This document shows positions 62,677-64,000 of a stretch of 64,000 nt of DNA, piece by piece. Under the pieces are notes generated by a model, which ran no database searches, was not told the origin of the DNA, and worked only from the letters and a program-made list of their open reading frames with translations. How positions within the stretch are numbered: position 1 is the first letter of the stretch; every line of letters begins with the position of its first letter. This DNA comes from a virus. The position numbers and the translations under genes were made by a program. The stretch is from positions 62,001-126,000 of IMG/VR virus record IMGVR_UViG_3300020420_000009; one strand, written 5' to 3'.

Positions 62677-63255
62677 ATGAAAGATATACAAGATTTAGGA
62701 GAACACATATTATTATTCAGAGGATTCTTTGACGAGACCTATTGTAATAATTGTATAGAAATATTTGACAAGTGTGAGAGACTAGGAATCACCTATGACA
62801 GAGGTAATATACCCTCACTTGCAATGAAAGACCAAGCATTAGGTATAATAGAATTAAGTGGTTCTGCAATGCCATTTACCCAACAACTTACAGATATAAT
62901 CAATCAAGAAATCATTCCCGAGTTCTTTAAGAAATATCCAATAGAAAACAACTATCAACATATCAGTCTAGGTAGTGCAAAAATGCAAAAGACAAGACCA
63001 ACAGAAGGATATCATGTCTGGCACATGGAACACTGTAATGAAATTGCATCTAAAAATACATTACTTGCATGGGGATTGTTCTTAAATGACATAGAAGAAG
63101 GTGGAGAACTAGAATTCCTATATCAATCAAAAAGAATTAAACCACAAACAGGAGACTTTGTATTGTGGCCTGCTGGATTTACACATATGCATAGAGGTAA
63201 TCCACCATTATCGGGTGACAAATACATATTTACAGGTTGGATAGATTACATATAA
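62677..63255 (+). CDS. 2OG-Fe(II) oxygenase-like protein
   Basis: 192 aa from ATG62677, 7 bases after the tRNA; the frame is open back into the tRNA but that part is not credible. Iron motif region YHVWHMEHCN near 126 (H-x-E), strand block LAWGLFLNDIEEGGELEFLY, distal His in GFTHMHRGNPP and KYIFTGW at the end, with Lys or Arg for 2OG. Similar to the PKHD-type group. Overlaps the acetyltransferase start. Confidence 0.72.
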   Translation: MKDIQDLGEHILLFRGFFDETYCNNCIEIFDKCERLGITYDRGNIPSLAMKDQALGIIELSGSAMPFTQQLTDIINQEIIPEFFKKYPIENNYQHISLGSAKMQKTRPTEGYHVWHMEHCNEIASKNTLLAWGLFLNDIEEGGELEFLYQSKRIKPQTGDFVLWPAGFTHMHRGNPPLSGDKYIFTGWIDYI

Positions 63256-63686
63256 GACAAGCCACACCAAAAGATATACCAACTCTACAAAAACTTGAAG
63301 AGAATGGTGGTTTTGATATTCCACCAAGAGTAAGTAGTGAATGGTATAAACAGTTTAGTGCTTACGAATACGCAGAGATATTAGAAGGAGTCTTTGTCGC
63401 TGAATTAGACAGCGATATAGTCGGATATACAATAATTACACAGGTTCTAGATAGACACCACATATGTGAGACTGTTTTGCATTCTGATTATCATGGACAG
63501 GGACTAGGACAAGAACTAATGAATTTTGGAAGCACATATGAAAGAGTGTTTTGTGAAGCCAGAGTAGATAATGAACCTAGTAGAAAAATGGCATATCGTT
63601 GTGGATTTGTAAATCATTCTTACATAAGAAACTTCTATAAAGACGGGTCAGATGCCGTATTAATGGTCTCAAAAGACTGGAATTGA
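63237..63686 (+). CDS. GNAT-family N-acetyltransferase
   Basis: 149 aa, apparently from TTG63237. LHIRQATPKDIPTLQKLEEN start, acetyl-CoA loop DYHGQGLGQELMNF (Q/R-x-x-G-x-G pattern), then NEPSRKMAYRCGFVNHSYIR. Small RimI-like acetyltransferase. Coupled to the oxygenase by a 19-base overlap; target unknown. Confidence 0.83.
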   Translation: MDRLHIRQATPKDIPTLQKLEENGGFDIPPRVSSEWYKQFSAYEYAEILEGVFVAELDSDIVGYTIITQVLDRHHICETVLHSDYHGQGLGQELMNFGSTYERVFCEARVDNEPSRKMAYRCGFVNHSYIRNFYKDGSDAVLMVSKDWN

Positions 63687-63698
63687 CCTATATACTAA
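63687..63698 (+). promoter_or_regulatory. CCTATATAYTA motif, copy 5
   Basis: CCTATATACTAA directly follows the stop codon, identical over 12 bases to the copy at 2106. Two ATGTGACA repeats, 11 bases apart, follow at 63698 and 63709. Confidence 0.35.
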
Positions 63699-63777
63699 TG
63701 TGACATTTATGTGACAAGAACGAGTAGGGAAACCGAAGGTCAGTCATTGATAGTCACCAACATAACAGGAGATAAAA

Positions 63778-63897
63778 ATGCGAAAATATGCATCATTGTC
63801 TGCCTCGTATCTAAGGAAACAAGGTCGACAATTTCACAAATTTATGAAAGCAGGCAGATTACCAAAAGTAATCAAAGCATGCGGTATTAATCAATAA
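63778..63897 (+). CDS. Small basic protein (39 aa)
   Basis: ATG63778 is preceded by AACAGGAG, a good ribosome site. Very basic (YLRKQGRQFHKFMKAGRLPK) and small enough to bind nucleic acid or a host protein. Its leader (63687-63777) holds the CCTATATACTAA motif and paired ATGTGACA repeats. No family recognised. Confidence 0.6.
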   Translation: MRKYASLSASYLRKQGRQFHKFMKAGRLPKVIKACGINQ

Positions 63898-63903
63898 TAC
63901 CAC

Positions 63904-63933
63904 TTGACAATACCCATGGTTTTCATGTATAAT
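63904..63933 (+). promoter_or_regulatory. Early-type promoter (18-base spacer)
   Basis: TTGACA at 63904-63909 and a perfect TATAAT at 63928-63933; ATG63941 follows 7 bases later. Confidence 0.85.
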
Positions 63934-63940
63934 GGGAACC

Positions 63941-64000
63941 ATGGGATATTTAAACTTAAGTTCCTCTATCCGTTATGGGCCACATGGTAAGAAGAGAAAG
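63941..64000 (+). CDS. Start of a gene cut by the window end
   Basis: Twenty codons are visible, beginning MGYLNLSSSIRYGPHGKKRK, directly behind a consensus promoter. Too short to identify. The basic end suggests a small DNA- or RNA-associated early protein, but this is only a guess. Confidence 0.5.
   Translation, partial: MGYLNLSSSIRYGPHGKKRK

Noticed and set aside
1-64000. CRISPR arrays, insertion sequences, inteins, integrase or attachment sites
   Set aside because: No spaced direct repeats, transposase or integrase motifs were seen, and gp43, NrdA and gp41 are uninterrupted. The tRNA-Ala has no repeated 3' end nearby in this window.

Overview
The window is one continuous piece of an AT-rich, T4-superfamily (myovirus-type) bacteriophage genome. 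Every supported gene lies on the + strand, most genes abut or overlap by a few bases, and the T4 core replication set is present: UvsW, gp55, gp47, gp46, gp45, gp44, gp62, RegA, gp43, UvsX, gp41, gp61, NrdA and NrdB. Marine-type accessory genes (peptide deformylase, Hsp20, a MoxR/CobS-type ATPase, IscU-like scaffold, many 2OG-Fe(II) oxygenases) and the base composition suggest a marine phage of the pelagimyophage/cyanomyophage kind. A SAR11-like host is an inference, not something the sequence proves.

Layout. 0-6.4 kb: recombination and late-transcription genes (uvsW, 55, 47, 46) with a chain of tiny overlapping membrane-protein ORFs. 6.4-8.9 kb: late genes whose N-termini look like T4 capsid-targeting sequences (ART-like, ParB-like, possible nuclease). 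8.9-14.6 kb: deformylase, a 2OG oxygenase, and an AAA+ ATPase / HExxH-VWA pair. 14.6-17.7 kb: clamp, clamp loader and RegA. 17.7-25.1 kb: a membrane/secretion cassette with CsgF-like and CsgG-like proteins, two curlin-repeat-like secreted proteins, a FecR-domain protein and a CHASE2 membrane adenylate cyclase. 25.1-31.5 kb: Hsp20, peroxiredoxin, then a probable DNA-hypermodification operon (C5-cytosine methyltransferase, TET/JBP-like dioxygenase, ParB-like protein, P-loop kinase), lysozyme and acyl carrier protein. 31.5-38 kb: DNA polymerase, IscU-like, SNase, UvsX, gp41 and a PseT-like phosphatase. 38-51.5 kb: late virion/prohead-type genes, including an NMN-adenylyltransferase/kinase fusion with a capsid-targeting N-terminus. 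51.5-64 kb: primase, ribonucleotide reductase with an inserted oxygenase, a membrane-anchored cytochrome c, glutaredoxin, a spanin-like pair, a run of 2OG oxygenases, tRNA-Ala and a GNAT.

Regulation visible in the sequence. Early-type promoters are TTGACA-like / TATAAT-like pairs, most with exactly 18 bases between the boxes. Late-type boxes (NATAAATA or NCTAAATA) lie just before late-type genes, and in six cases exactly 5 bases before the ATG, which would give leaderless or nearly leaderless late messages. There are structured leader or intergenic RNAs before gene 44 and near 48.9 and 59.1 kb.

The two most interesting systems are the curli/FecR/adenylate-cyclase cassette and the methyltransferase-TET-ParB-kinase operon. 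All functions are read from motifs and family resemblance by eye; no database search was run.
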